From positions 1,860,001 to 1,924,000 of the forward strand of contig OZ246977.1 of assembly GCA_965232465.1 (NCBI GenBank): a stretch of 64,000 nucleotides of DNA, in the 5' to 3' direction. The translations under genes were made by a program, and so were the position numbers. Numbering within the stretch: position 1 is the first letter of the stretch; each line of letters opens with the position of its first letter. The notes under the pieces were generated by a model that was not told where the DNA came from, did no database searches, and was given only the letters and a program-made list of their open reading frames with translations. Positions 36,146 through 43,773 of this stretch are shown piece by piece. Source of the DNA: G965232465 sp965232465 (GTDB taxonomy: Bacteria > Pseudomonadota > Alphaproteobacteria > JAQWUY01).

Positions 36146-37669
36146 TTAAAACGGTGTTTCGATCCCCAATTCTTTGCAATATTTAGCGATTTCGGTGTTT
36201 ACGGTTTCGACTTGTTTATCTAATGCCCGCAGGTCGTTTGTGACTTGGTTTAGGTCTATTTCTGTCTCTTGTTCGAAGGTATCCACATATCGGGGGATGT
36301 TTAGGTTGTAGTCATTTTGTTTGATGTCGTCCACGGATACCACCGCACAGTACTTATCCACCGCCGTACGGTTTTTATAGGTACTATGAATAGTCTGTAC
36401 ATGTGCGGGGGTGAGTATATTTTGCTTGCCACTGCTGTCGTAATCGTTGGACGCATCGATAAACACTACATCTTGGCGATGGGCATTTTGTCCGCCTTGT
36501 TCCCGTGACCTGTCAAAAATTAAAATCGCCACCGGTATACCAGTGGTGGTAAACATACCAGCGGGCAGACCGATTACCGCATCCAAAATATTTTCTTTGA
36601 TTAAGGCTTGGCGGATTTTACCCTCAGACGATCCACGGAACAACACCCCATGCGGTACCACCACCGCCACCCGCCCCGACAAAGGTTTGGCGGATGCTAC
36701 CATATGGCTGATAAACGCATAATCGCCTTTGGACTTTGGGGGAATGCCCCGATAATACCGTTCGTGCTTGTCCGCCCCGGCTGTATCCGCCCCCCATTTG
36801 TCCAGACTAAACGGCGGGTTTGCCACCACCACATCAAATTGTTTTAAGCGGTCTTTTTCCAATATCAGCGGGTCTTTTAAAGTATCCCCCCAACGAATAT
36901 CCGCTGAATCCGTTTGGTGTAAAAACATGTTCATGCGACACATCGCCCAAGTTTGCCCATTGACCTCTTGCCCATATAGGGCGAAATTTTCATTGCCTAT
37001 GTGCCGTGCGGTTTTAATCAACAACGACCCCGCCCCACACGCTGGGTCATATATGGTATCACCGGCACATGCCCCCGCCAATGTTGCCACCAAGTCAGAC
37101 ACAGCGGATGGGGTAAAGAACTCACCGGCTTTTTTGCCTGCATCAGATCCGAATTTGTCTATGAGGTACATATAAGCCTCACCAATAACATCTTCGGCGA
37201 CCGTATCGGGGGTTAGGTTTAGGGCATCGCTGTTAAAGTCATCAAGTAAGTTTTGTAACCGCTTGTTACGGTCTTTGACCTTGCCCAAGTTTGGTTCGCT
37301 GTTAAAACTGATATTACGAAATACGCCTTCTAGTTTTTCCTTGTTGGCGTCTTCGATAGACGCCAAGGCAATGTCGATCTGTTCACCTAAACTGTCCGCA
37401 TTATATTGGTCCAGCAGGTCGTAAAAGGACGCCCCCTGTGGGACTATAAACCGTTCGGATGACATCATCATATCTATGCGGGCGTGGTTATCCCTGAATT
37501 TCTGCTGATATTCCGCCAATTTCGCACAGTGAATATCAGAAATATATTTCAAAAACAGCATAATTAAAATATAATCCTTATACTGTCCGGCATCGACAAC
37601 CCCCCGAAAGGTATCACACGCCTTCCATACGGCATCGTTAATTTTTTGTTGTTGTATCTTATCAGTCAT
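36146..37669 (-). CDS. hsdM: type I restriction modification methyltransferase HsdM
   Basis: 507 residues. N-terminal helical HsdM_N domain (about 10-150), then the N6-adenine methyltransferase domain with SAM motif 'IYDPACGAGSLLIKTARHIG' and catalytic 'VVANPPFSLDKWG' (NPPF), and a C-terminal helical tail that binds HsdS. It methylates adenine at the HsdS-defined site and forms M2S. AAAGGA precedes the ATG. A shared leader element occurs upstream (about 37691-37716). Confidence 0.96.
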   Translation of the reverse strand: MTDKIQQQKINDAVWKACDTFRGVVDAGQYKDYILIMLFLKYISDIHCAKLAEYQQKFRDNHARIDMMMSSERFIVPQGASFYDLLDQYNADSLGEQIDIALASIEDANKEKLEGVFRNISFNSEPNLGKVKDRNKRLQNLLDDFNSDALNLTPDTVAEDVIGEAYMYLIDKFGSDAGKKAGEFFTPSAVSDLVATLAGACAGDTIYDPACGAGSLLIKTARHIGNENFALYGQEVNGQTWAMCRMNMFLHQTDSADIRWGDTLKDPLILEKDRLKQFDVVVANPPFSLDKWGADTAGADKHERYYRGIPPKSKGDYAFISHMVASAKPLSGRVAVVVPHGVLFRGSSEGKIRQALIKENILDAVIGLPAGMFTTTGIPVAILIFDRSREQGGQNAHRQDVVFIDASNDYDSSGKQNILTPAHVQTIHSTYKNRTAVDKYCAVVSVDDIKQNDYNLNIPRYVDTFEQETEIDLNQVTNDLRALDKQVETVNTEIAKYCKELGIETPF

Positions 37670-37706
37670 AATGTTTTCCTTTGTGTGTGTGTTTTTAAAA
37701 AAAGTG

Positions 37707-37736
37707 TTGACAAATCTTATATAATCTTGTACTGTT
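37707..37736 (+). promoter_or_regulatory. plus-strand promoter-like element in the hsdM upstream gap
   Basis: TTGACA at 37707-37712, with TACTGT 17 bases further on; a TATAAT also lies at 37720-37725 but only seven bases after TTGACA. Directed against hsdM. The -10 assignment is uncertain. Confidence 0.35.
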
Positions 37737-37798
37737 CAATTAAGGACCGCGGGATCGTAGTCGACATCTAGGCTTTGGGATTGCCCAGAGCCTTTTTG
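37737..37798 (+). ncRNA. candidate short RNA antisense to the hsdM leader
   Basis: A plus-strand transcript starting after the element at 37707 would be about 60 bases long and end at a strong terminator hairpin (37770-37797). It contains no useful reading frame. It lies opposite the leader of hsdM. Purely predicted. Confidence 0.3.
37770..37797 (+). terminator. plus-strand rho-independent terminator
   Basis: AGGCTTTGGG pairs with CCCAGAGCCT over ten positions (one G-T) around ATTG, then TTTTTG. On the minus strand there is no T-run, so it does not serve the DUF3800 gene. Confidence 0.65.
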
Positions 37799-38551
37799 TT
37801 ATCTGGGGTATATCTTCATCATATCTGTGTCCTTTATCAATCCATATACATCATTTTTTTCACTTATAATATTATACGCCCTATTTGTTTGTTCGGGTTT
37901 TAGGTGGTTTAAACCAATCGGGCGGGCGATTAAGTCGGATATTTGTAATCCTGCTATATTTTCATTTTTTCTGTGTATGCTGAAATTATACGCTATATCC
38001 CTAAATTGTGTATTTGTTACGAATGTTTTTTGTTGTCCTTGCACAATGCGTAAAAATTCTAATTCCAAGTCTTTATCTTCGTTTTTTCCACGGGATTCGA
38101 CAATAATTTCGACCCTTTTTGAACGGTCAGATGGTAACAATTGCGTGTGCAGTCGTTCCATACAGAACAACAACGCCAATTCATATATGTTATTTTCGTT
38201 TAAGGTATTTTTTATCTTGGTTTTATCGATGATGGTTGTTATATGAAAGAACTGTAATTCCCGTATAATATGCACTATATCGTCCATAAACTCTTTGTAT
38301 ACAGTAGGTTGATTTAAAAAGACATACTCGAACTTCTTTTTTTGTCTTATGTCAGATTCATGCAAAACAATATTATTATGCCCCCAATATTTCATTTTAA
38401 AAGTCGACAGTCTAGGCAACACCACATTACAATAATGGGATTTATCAAACACACAACAGGTTAAAATAAAAATAGGATAATAGGGGTTAATACGCCCAAT
38501 CCCATGATCGCCACTCTCATCCACATATACGATGTAATCACTATAATTCAT
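37799..38551 (-). CDS. DUF3800 domain protein
   Basis: 250 residues. 'YIVYVDESGDHG' at the N-terminus, 'FFHITTIIDKTKI', 'VEIIVESRGKNEDKDLE' and 'AGLQISDLIARPI' near the C-terminus fit DUF3800, an RNase H-like fold family with conserved acidic residues (Asp/Glu in VDES, Glu in ESRG, Asp in QISDL). Such genes are common near restriction systems and phages; biochemical role is not settled. It starts 14 bases after hsdS copy 2, with AAGGAAA before the ATG. Confidence 0.82.
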   Translation of the reverse strand: MNYSDYIVYVDESGDHGIGRINPYYPIFILTCCVFDKSHYCNVVLPRLSTFKMKYWGHNNIVLHESDIRQKKKFEYVFLNQPTVYKEFMDDIVHIIRELQFFHITTIIDKTKIKNTLNENNIYELALLFCMERLHTQLLPSDRSKRVEIIVESRGKNEDKDLELEFLRIVQGQQKTFVTNTQFRDIAYNFSIHRKNENIAGLQISDLIARPIGLNHLKPEQTNRAYNIISEKNDVYGLIKDTDMMKIYPR

Positions 38552-38552
38552 T

Positions 38553-38689
38553 TTTTCCTTACCTGTTACACAAACATTTTTTGCATGAGGGATTTTTTGT
38601 ATTGTTTTGTTTGGGTGAATTGGGTGTTTAGGGTGGTGATTTTGTTGTCGATGGCAGACAGAAAATCGGCTATTTGTTTTTGTTCGTCT
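38553..38689 (-). repeat. shared hsdS 3' scaffold block, copy in hsdS 2
   Basis: Counterpart of 33916-34052, nearly identical in DNA. Divergence begins exactly where the second target-recognition domain starts. Confidence 0.9.
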
Positions 38690-39807
38690 AAACTTGCAAA
38701 CATTAAACTAAAATTGGAAAAAGTGGATTTGTTAATAATTGGAACTGCTGTTGTTCCTGCAAGGTCAATCAATTTCTTTTTATTATATTCAATTAAATAA
38801 TATATAAACTCTCCACTATAATTTTCATTTGGGATAATACCATTTATTTGTTGATTAAATGCAGAATCTTCTTTTAAAATGGCATTTAATCCAATCGAAG
38901 CAATACAAGTTATGAGTACACTACCTTTTGGTAAAATACGAGCTTTATTTTTACCTATTTCAGATAGTTTAGTGCGTGTATTTTTAATATATTTTTCTGT
39001 AAAATCTTTTGCAGTTGCCCAGTTATATAACCCATTTTCATAATTTACTAAGTCTTTTTTAGGTGGTGTATTACCAGTAATCATATTACCAATATCCCCC
39101 AATCGCTTAACTTGCCAATCAGGATACTCCGCACCATTGGATTGTTTAAATCTTATTTTTTGGGTGAAAATCTGTTGCATAACACCTTGTTTATAAGTAC
39201 ACAACAAATCATACTGCCCCTGTAAAATCCCAATCCGCCTGTCAATGACCGACAGAAAATCGGCTATTTGTTTTTGTTCGTCGGGGTGGGGTAGGTTTAT
39301 TTTTTCTTTTAATAAAGATATTTTAGAGATATTAAACCTTGTACTGCCTTGTGCAAGTTTGTACATACATTTACGAAAAGTATTTGATCTAAATAAAAAC
39401 TGTGAAAATGGCGGATATAAAATATCTTTTAATTTTGGGCGTAAACCAAAACAAAAACTATTTAAATATACTTCTTTGTTATTTAGGTATACAGAACTCA
39501 TGCCCACTTCTAATGCGGTTTCTGATGAACCTGTGAATATAATATCACCATATTGGACTATGTTTTGCTTTTCGTCATCTTTTAGGTTTACTAAACCACA
39601 TTTATTTATATCAATATAAGATTTTTCAAATACTTGTTTATATTGAATATATGGTTTTCCACTTCCAAAGTCTTTTTTGGTTTTACCTGAAAGTCCTGCG
39701 TATGTATCTGTAATATCCCCCAACCGTTTAACCTGCCAATCATAATCCCCCCGTCCAACAAATTCAGGAAAGCGTAAAACTGGATTCTTTAATTCGGTTT
39801 GTGTCAT
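38566..39807 (-). CDS. hsdS: type I restriction specificity subunit HsdS (copy 2)
   Basis: 413 residues, same layout as the copy at 33929: entry 'FPEFVGRGDYDWQVKRLGDI', TRD1 (about 32-165), spacer 'HPDEQKQIADFLSVIDRRIGI', second entry 'YPDWQVKRLGDIGNMITGNT', TRD2 (about 230-370), spacer 'DEQKQIADFLSAIDNKITT'. Both TRDs differ from those of copy 1. No frameshift is visible, so both copies can make protein and compete for one HsdM. It lies 15 bases after the TIR gene. Confidence 0.92.
   Translation of the reverse strand: MTQTELKNPVLRFPEFVGRGDYDWQVKRLGDITDTYAGLSGKTKKDFGSGKPYIQYKQVFEKSYIDINKCGLVNLKDDEKQNIVQYGDIIFTGSSETALEVGMSSVYLNNKEVYLNSFCFGLRPKLKDILYPPFSQFLFRSNTFRKCMYKLAQGSTRFNISKISLLKEKINLPHPDEQKQIADFLSVIDRRIGILQGQYDLLCTYKQGVMQQIFTQKIRFKQSNGAEYPDWQVKRLGDIGNMITGNTPPKKDLVNYENGLYNWATAKDFTEKYIKNTRTKLSEIGKNKARILPKGSVLITCIASIGLNAILKEDSAFNQQINGIIPNENYSGEFIYYLIEYNKKKLIDLAGTTAVPIINKSTFSNFSLMFASLDEQKQIADFLSAIDNKITTLNTQFTQTKQYKKSLMQKMFV
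39149..39291 (-). repeat. shared hsdS central scaffold block, copy in hsdS 2
   Basis: Counterpart of 34533-34675. With the shared 5' block (about 35075-35137 and 39713-39775) this gives three recombination-ready segments around two exchangeable domains. Confidence 0.9.
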
Positions 39808-39822
39808 TGTTATTGTTCCTTA

Positions 39823-40488
39823 CTAAACTTCTTTTTGAATATCATATTGTTTTATATTTTTACGCTTCTCTTCTGCATTGTTAATGTATTTTTGTGGACT
39901 TTTTATAAAAGCATCCCATTTGACTAGTTCGATGTAAGAATCATTGCTTGTAAACACTTTTGATCCACTTTTAGGACATTTACTTGATGCTCCACCATGC
40001 TTATTGTGTCTATTATTACGAATAATGTCAAAAGTTTTTTGCGTTTGATAACATATGCAACAATTTGGACCACAAGAAGCATCCTTAATAAAGTACTCAT
40101 AAGACCCGTTAGCGTCTGGTAAAATAACTGCAACTATTCCATTACTTTGGCTTGTTTTTTCTCCCCTTTTAATTTTCTTCAATGAATAAGAAATTTCCCA
40201 TGGTATCCATTGGTCATTTTCTAGTTCTCTTGTTTTCATATGAGGAGAAATCAATACAATAATAATTGAGCTGTCATGTATTTTGTCCTTTAAATTATTC
40301 TCTATTGTTTCATCTTTAAACTGACTTAAATCATTGTCGTCTTCTTCACCTTTATAAATATCTGAATCGTCAAGATAATTCTCCATTATTTCGTCAACAT
40401 AATTTCTTACGGTACTATTTTCCAATATTTTTAAATTTTCTACATTTCTATCAGCGTACTTGTATGAAATAAAAATCTTTTTACCCAT
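39823..40488 (-). CDS. TIR-domain (DUF1863-like) protein
   Basis: 221 residues. The N-terminus 'GKKIFISYKYADRNVENL' is a TIR beta-A/box 1 pattern; 'SSIIIVLISPHMKTRELENDQWIPWEISYSL' contains the WxxWE motif whose Glu is the likely NAD-hydrolase residue in this branch. A Cys-rich segment (about 125-160: 'CGPNCCICYQT' and 'KCPKSG') may bind metal. No other effector domain is visible. TIR proteins act in Thoeris, CBASS and other abortive defence by degrading NAD or making signal nucleotides. The ATG overlaps the stop of the membrane gene upstream, a tight pair. AT-rich. Confidence 0.8.
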   Translation of the reverse strand: MGKKIFISYKYADRNVENLKILENSTVRNYVDEIMENYLDDSDIYKGEEDDNDLSQFKDETIENNLKDKIHDSSIIIVLISPHMKTRELENDQWIPWEISYSLKKIKRGEKTSQSNGIVAVILPDANGSYEYFIKDASCGPNCCICYQTQKTFDIIRNNRHNKHGGASSKCPKSGSKVFTSNDSYIELVKWDAFIKSPQKYINNAEEKRKNIKQYDIQKEV

Positions 40489-40969
40489 TGCATATTTCCT
40501 TTAATATAAATTTTACCAATCCTGTATCTGTGATATTCCAAATCGTTAACCCAATTAAACCGCATAAAGCCACATAAAACCAAAGTATTGTTTTGGATTT
40601 AATCACAGGCAAATACTTGTGGGTCATGTCGGGTTTCATGGAAAAATCAGTTTTTGTTTGCAAACGCACCCTGTCATACGCTCCACGAAAACAGCGTTCT
40701 TGCCATAAATAATAGGCATCCAATAACCCTAATAGTATTATAGGAATTATTATCAAATACATCTTAGGGTCACCGCCCATTCTGAACATTACCGCTAATA
40801 CAGCAATAACCAAAGCAATCGTCCAGCCTTTAATCCAAAAAGAACACCTTGCCATACGGTCGACAATGTTTTGTATCATCTGCAAATGTATGGTAATTTC
40901 TTTTCTATTTTCATTTTTCATTTCATCTGTCCCTTGTGGTACTTTTATTTTACTGTTGTCTTCTGCCAT
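40481..40969 (-). CDS. three-helix membrane protein coupled to the TIR gene
   Basis: 162 residues, not recognised as a named family. An amphipathic N-terminal helix ('ITIHLQMIQNIVDRMARCS') leads into membrane helix 1 (about 44-62), helix 2 (about 70-87, 'LIIIPIILLGLLDAYYL'), a basic loop of about 40 residues on one side, and helix 3 (about 128-148). GGGGAAG precedes the ATG. Its stop overlaps the TIR start by eight bases. Small membrane proteins paired with TIR or nucleotide-sensing proteins are often the pore or anchor of a defence system; here that is inference. Confidence 0.7.
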   Translation of the reverse strand: MAEDNSKIKVPQGTDEMKNENRKEITIHLQMIQNIVDRMARCSFWIKGWTIALVIAVLAVMFRMGGDPKMYLIIIPIILLGLLDAYYLWQERCFRGAYDRVRLQTKTDFSMKPDMTHKYLPVIKSKTILWFYVALCGLIGLTIWNITDTGLVKFILKEICNG

Positions 40970-41033
40970 TTATACTTCCCCTATTAACTTAGTCCATATG
41001 CCCCATTATACACTACTGCACCCAAAAATTGTA

Positions 41034-41597
41034 CTATTTCATCCCCTGTTTTATATATGTATATGGCAAACCGTTTATGTAATTTTCCAATAAAGATATT
41101 TGTTGCTGTCGTAAGAGTTGTAATGCCATAATTTTTGTATACAAATTAGCGATCGTATGTTGTGTTTCCATGCAGGGGAGGGGGATTTTTATATCCGACA
41201 GATCCGATTTTGATACAAATTGTATACTTCCCCCTTGTTGCATGGACCTTAGGCGGTTTTGCACTTTATCCGTGTTTAAATAATAGTGTATGTATGCGGG
41301 CAATATGTCCGTACCCCTTACCCGCAAAGTAAATACGAACGATGGCGTACTAATATCCCCGCCCTCTGGCACATCATCGCCCACCAACCCCACAGAAAAT
41401 TTTCCCCGATTGACAACTAATATATCATTTTTCTGTATGGGTTTAATCTTGCTGGTGGCAAACACATTTTCCAATGCTGTGTAATCAATACCCCCCTTAT
41501 CAATAGACTTGGCAAGTAACAAACGACAGGGATTCCCCCCGGTTTTCACCGTGGTAATGCCATTGTGTATATACACCAAATCAGACAAGTTATACAT
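41034..41597 (-). CDS. half-size HsdS-like protein with a single TRD
   Basis: About 187 residues from the ATG at 41597; a TTG at 41609 is less likely. One target-recognition domain (about 1-150: 'MYNLSDLVYIHNGITTVKTGGN', 'RLRSMQQGGSIQFVSKSDLSDIKIPLP') and one spacer helix ('ETQHTIANLYTKIMALQLLRQQQISLLENYI'). It is not a fragment of either full hsdS: the TRD and the spacer differ. Single-TRD HsdS proteins can work as dimers. It is the first gene of the minus-strand island and lies 65 bases before the membrane/TIR pair. Confidence 0.75.
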   Translation of the reverse strand: MYNLSDLVYIHNGITTVKTGGNPCRLLLAKSIDKGGIDYTALENVFATSKIKPIQKNDILVVNRGKFSVGLVGDDVPEGGDISTPSFVFTLRVRGTDILPAYIHYYLNTDKVQNRLRSMQQGGSIQFVSKSDLSDIKIPLPCMETQHTIANLYTKIMALQLLRQQQISLLENYINGLPYTYIKQGMK

Positions 41598-41707
41598 CTT
41601 TGTAATCAATCCTTATATACTAAATCCGAATCACAGACTAAATTGTACTATATAAACATCAAAAAATCAAGTATATAATTTTGTATATTATTTATTTAAA
41701 AAAAATC

Positions 41708-41736
41708 TTGACATCTTGCATAGATTATGATATACA
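41708..41736 (+). promoter_or_regulatory. sigma-70-type promoter for the DUF1508/DUF2188 genes
   Basis: TTGACA (41708-41713), spacer of exactly 17 bases, TATACA (41731-41736). Preceded by an A-tract. A transcript starting near 41743 would have a leader of about 180 bases. Confidence 0.7.
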
Positions 41737-41813
41737 CAGAACAAGTCTAGCAGATGGCAACCTACTAGGCTTGGGGTATGGTATAGCCAAGTTAAAAGTA
41801 TCACTTGGTATAC

Positions 41814-41883
41814 TTTACTGTATGATTTTGTACAGTAAAAAATATCCATCCGCAAGTCTTACTTGAACTTTTTTAAGTCAGAC
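41814..41883 (+). promoter_or_regulatory. two hairpins in the leader of the DUF1508 gene
   Basis: Hairpin 1: TTTACTGTA (41814-41822) / TACAGTAAA (41831-41839), perfect 9-bp arms. Hairpin 2: GTCTTACTT (41856-41864) / AAGTCAGAC (41875-41883), one mismatch. Neither is followed by a T-run, so they are not simple terminators; operator or RNA control elements are possible. Confidence 0.5.
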
Positions 41884-41924
41884 TGTCGAAGTATACTCTA
41901 ATCCCCAATATAAAGGAGGCTAAC

Positions 41925-42098
41925 ATGGGGTATTATATCCTGAAAAAAGCTTCTGATGGACAATGGATGTTTAACTTGTATGCCCCTAATCATCAAGTCA
42001 TAGCCACATCAGAACTCTATACCAGTAAGCAAAGTGCCTTAAATGGCATTGCGAGCGTACAAGCGAATGGACCTACAACCGATATTCGGGAACAATAG
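41925..42098 (+). CDS. small DUF1508 (YegP-like) protein
   Basis: 57 residues beginning 'MGYYILKKASDGQWMFNLYA' and containing 'SELYTSKQSALNGIASVQANG', the classic YegP/DUF1508 single repeat. AAAGGAGG stands just before the ATG, a very strong ribosome site. DUF1508 proteins are small beta-alpha folds of unknown function, often associated with stress or mobile elements. It heads a two-gene unit with the DUF2188 gene. Confidence 0.85.
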   Translation: MGYYILKKASDGQWMFNLYAPNHQVIATSELYTSKQSALNGIASVQANGPTTDIREQ

Positions 42099-42177
42099 TC
42101 ATTCAAACTTAAATCATTATAGGGTAAGGGGGTATGTCCCCCTGCCTATTGTCTATTATATGAATGGAGAATTTAAA

Positions 42178-42405
42178 ATGTCAAATGATGATATTTGGAC
42201 ACAAAAACGCCCAGATGGAAAATGGGAAAATAGAAAGTCTGGCAATAGTAGAGCCTCTTCTGTGCATAATACACAAGCCGATGCCATCAAAAGAGGACGA
42301 GAATTGGCACAAAATAACAGATCCGAACACAATATAAAGGGTGTGGACGGTAAAATCCGTGATAAAAATTCATATGGTAATGATCCATTTCCACCGAAAG
42401 GCTAA
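42178..42405 (+). CDS. small DUF2188 protein
   Basis: 75 residues from the ATG at 42178, which follows GGAG; a longer frame reaching back to 42043 overlaps the preceding gene and lacks family similarity. 'KRPDGKWENRKSGNSRASS', 'HNTQADAIKRGRELAQNN' and 'DGKIRDKNSYGNDPFPPKG' are standard DUF2188. Function unknown. Paired with DUF1508 and followed by a terminator. Confidence 0.88.
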   Translation: MSNDDIWTQKRPDGKWENRKSGNSRASSVHNTQADAIKRGRELAQNNRSEHNIKGVDGKIRDKNSYGNDPFPPKG

Positions 42406-42433
42406 CCCTATCACATAATCCGAGCAACCTATA

Positions 42434-42465
42434 CAAAAAGCCTAGTGCGGAAGTAGGTTTTTTTA
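42434..42465 (+). terminator. terminator after the DUF2188 gene (possibly bidirectional)
   Basis: AAAAAGCCTA and TAGGTTTTTTT flank a short loop. The A-tract on the other side could also end the convergent DUF6765 transcript. Confidence 0.6.
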
Positions 42466-42484
42466 TTAAGGCTATTCACAAAAT

Positions 42485-43624
42485 TTATAAAATACAAATA
42501 CCATGCCGAGGTAACAGGTCTTTAAGTACAAACCATCTATGTAAGGCGGCTGCTTGGTGGAATTTGTATATATTCATTTCAACCATTGCTTGTGAGTCTA
42601 AATTTTCTAAGTTATCTCTTTCCCGTTCCCATGTGTCGGGATCGTATGCAAGATTATTATCTTTGCTATCTGGATCGCAGAAAACCCCTTGTTGCAAAGC
42701 CTCCTGCCATTTTGCACTGCGTTCGTCTTTACCATTTTCAAAGGCTAATATTTCCGCTACTTTTTCCTCAATAGTATTAAAAGGCTTACTTTTATGTGCT
42801 CCTTGATAATAGGTATTACAGAATTTAGTAAAATATTCATGCAATCTTTTACACCCCTGCATATAAGTTTCTTGGTTGTTGCGTTCAGACACATGGCTAC
42901 CATCATTTCTTTCCTGAGAAAAATTAAACGACCATTTCAAATATGGTTTATCTGGATATGTCGAAACGGCACCGTGTCCTAAATTTCCGGACGCTAATTC
43001 CGCCCCTTTTGACACCACAAACTTAAACCTTTTTTCACCTACCATACTCTTTAGAAAATCAAATTTTTTATCTTCTAAATAGTCATCAGATTCTGGATTT
43101 TTACATTTTTCAAAATCAAGACTATTATTATCGATATCATTCATTTTCGACCCTTCCCCAACAAATCCATAGTGAGCAAAAGTATCCATATACACATGTG
43201 CTGCCACACCCAAACTGTGCAGACCATAGGTTTTAGTGCTTAATGCCACTTCAATATGATGTTCTATCATTTCCTGTGCAATTTGGCTATCTATGATGCA
43301 AACCATTTTTTCTTTAAGCGTATCACCCTGACCACCCGGTAAAAAATGAAAAGGTACCCAAATTTGCCGTTGCATTACGGCGGCTCTGCTATCACCCAAA
43401 CTCTCATACCATCTTTTACTTGCTGCCCCTACTACACTTTGTTTAAGATGATGGGTTGTTGCAATACCGAACATCATACTGTTGTCTGTCCCTACATCCC
43501 CATTTTTTTCATTAGAATCATCAACGAATTGTGCCGAGTACGCTATTATATAAGCGTCTTGTGATGGTATACCTGCGACCCGTGCCATAGCATAAGTACC
43601 ATAAAAGTGCATATCTTTGTGCAT
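42485..43624 (-). CDS. DUF6765 family protein
   Basis: 379 residues starting 'MHKDMHFYGTYAMARVAGI' with 'IAYSAQFVDDSNE' and 'TFAHYGFVGEGSKMNDID', the hallmark of DUF6765. Several His/Asp clusters ('HMHFYG'-like start, 'AHVYMDTFAHYGF') suggest a metal-dependent phospholipase-C-like or HD-like helical fold, but that is inference. A TTAGGAG site precedes the ATG. Often found in accessory regions; role unknown. Confidence 0.75.
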   Translation of the reverse strand: MHKDMHFYGTYAMARVAGIPSQDAYIIAYSAQFVDDSNEKNGDVGTDNSMMFGIATTHHLKQSVVGAASKRWYESLGDSRAAVMQRQIWVPFHFLPGGQGDTLKEKMVCIIDSQIAQEMIEHHIEVALSTKTYGLHSLGVAAHVYMDTFAHYGFVGEGSKMNDIDNNSLDFEKCKNPESDDYLEDKKFDFLKSMVGEKRFKFVVSKGAELASGNLGHGAVSTYPDKPYLKWSFNFSQERNDGSHVSERNNQETYMQGCKRLHEYFTKFCNTYYQGAHKSKPFNTIEEKVAEILAFENGKDERSAKWQEALQQGVFCDPDSKDNNLAYDPDTWERERDNLENLDSQAMVEMNIYKFHQAAALHRWFVLKDLLPRHGICIL

Positions 43625-43773
43625 TATAAAATCTCCTAATTTGAAAAGTATAAATCCCTAAAATTATAACATTAAGTATATTTATTTTATGATGAAAAGT
43701 CAATTTTTTTGAAATATCAAAATACAGGTGAAATTGTTTTTTTACCTTGTTTTTTTGGAAAAAATATCCTAAA

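Larger units (their letters stand above)
41598..41924. other. divergent control region, half-hsdS / DUF1508 gene
   Basis: No gene. On the plus strand it holds a strong promoter (41708-41736) and two leader hairpins (41814-41839 and 41856-41883). The minus-strand promoter of the island is probably in the AT-rich stretch 41610-41690 but I cannot place it. Confidence 0.6.

Noticed and set aside
37669..37799. Minus-strand terminator between DUF3800 and hsdM
   Set aside because: The hairpin at 37770-37797 has its T-run only on the plus strand, so it would not end the minus-strand transcript.
39823..40969. Thoeris defence system
   Set aside because: The TIR gene could fit ThsB, but no ThsA (SIR2 or macro-type effector) gene is present; the partner is a small membrane protein.
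42043..42405. Longer version of the DUF2188 protein (120 residues)
   Set aside because: The extension overlaps the DUF1508 gene and lacks a ribosome site; the ATG at 42178 has GGAG and family similarity begins there.
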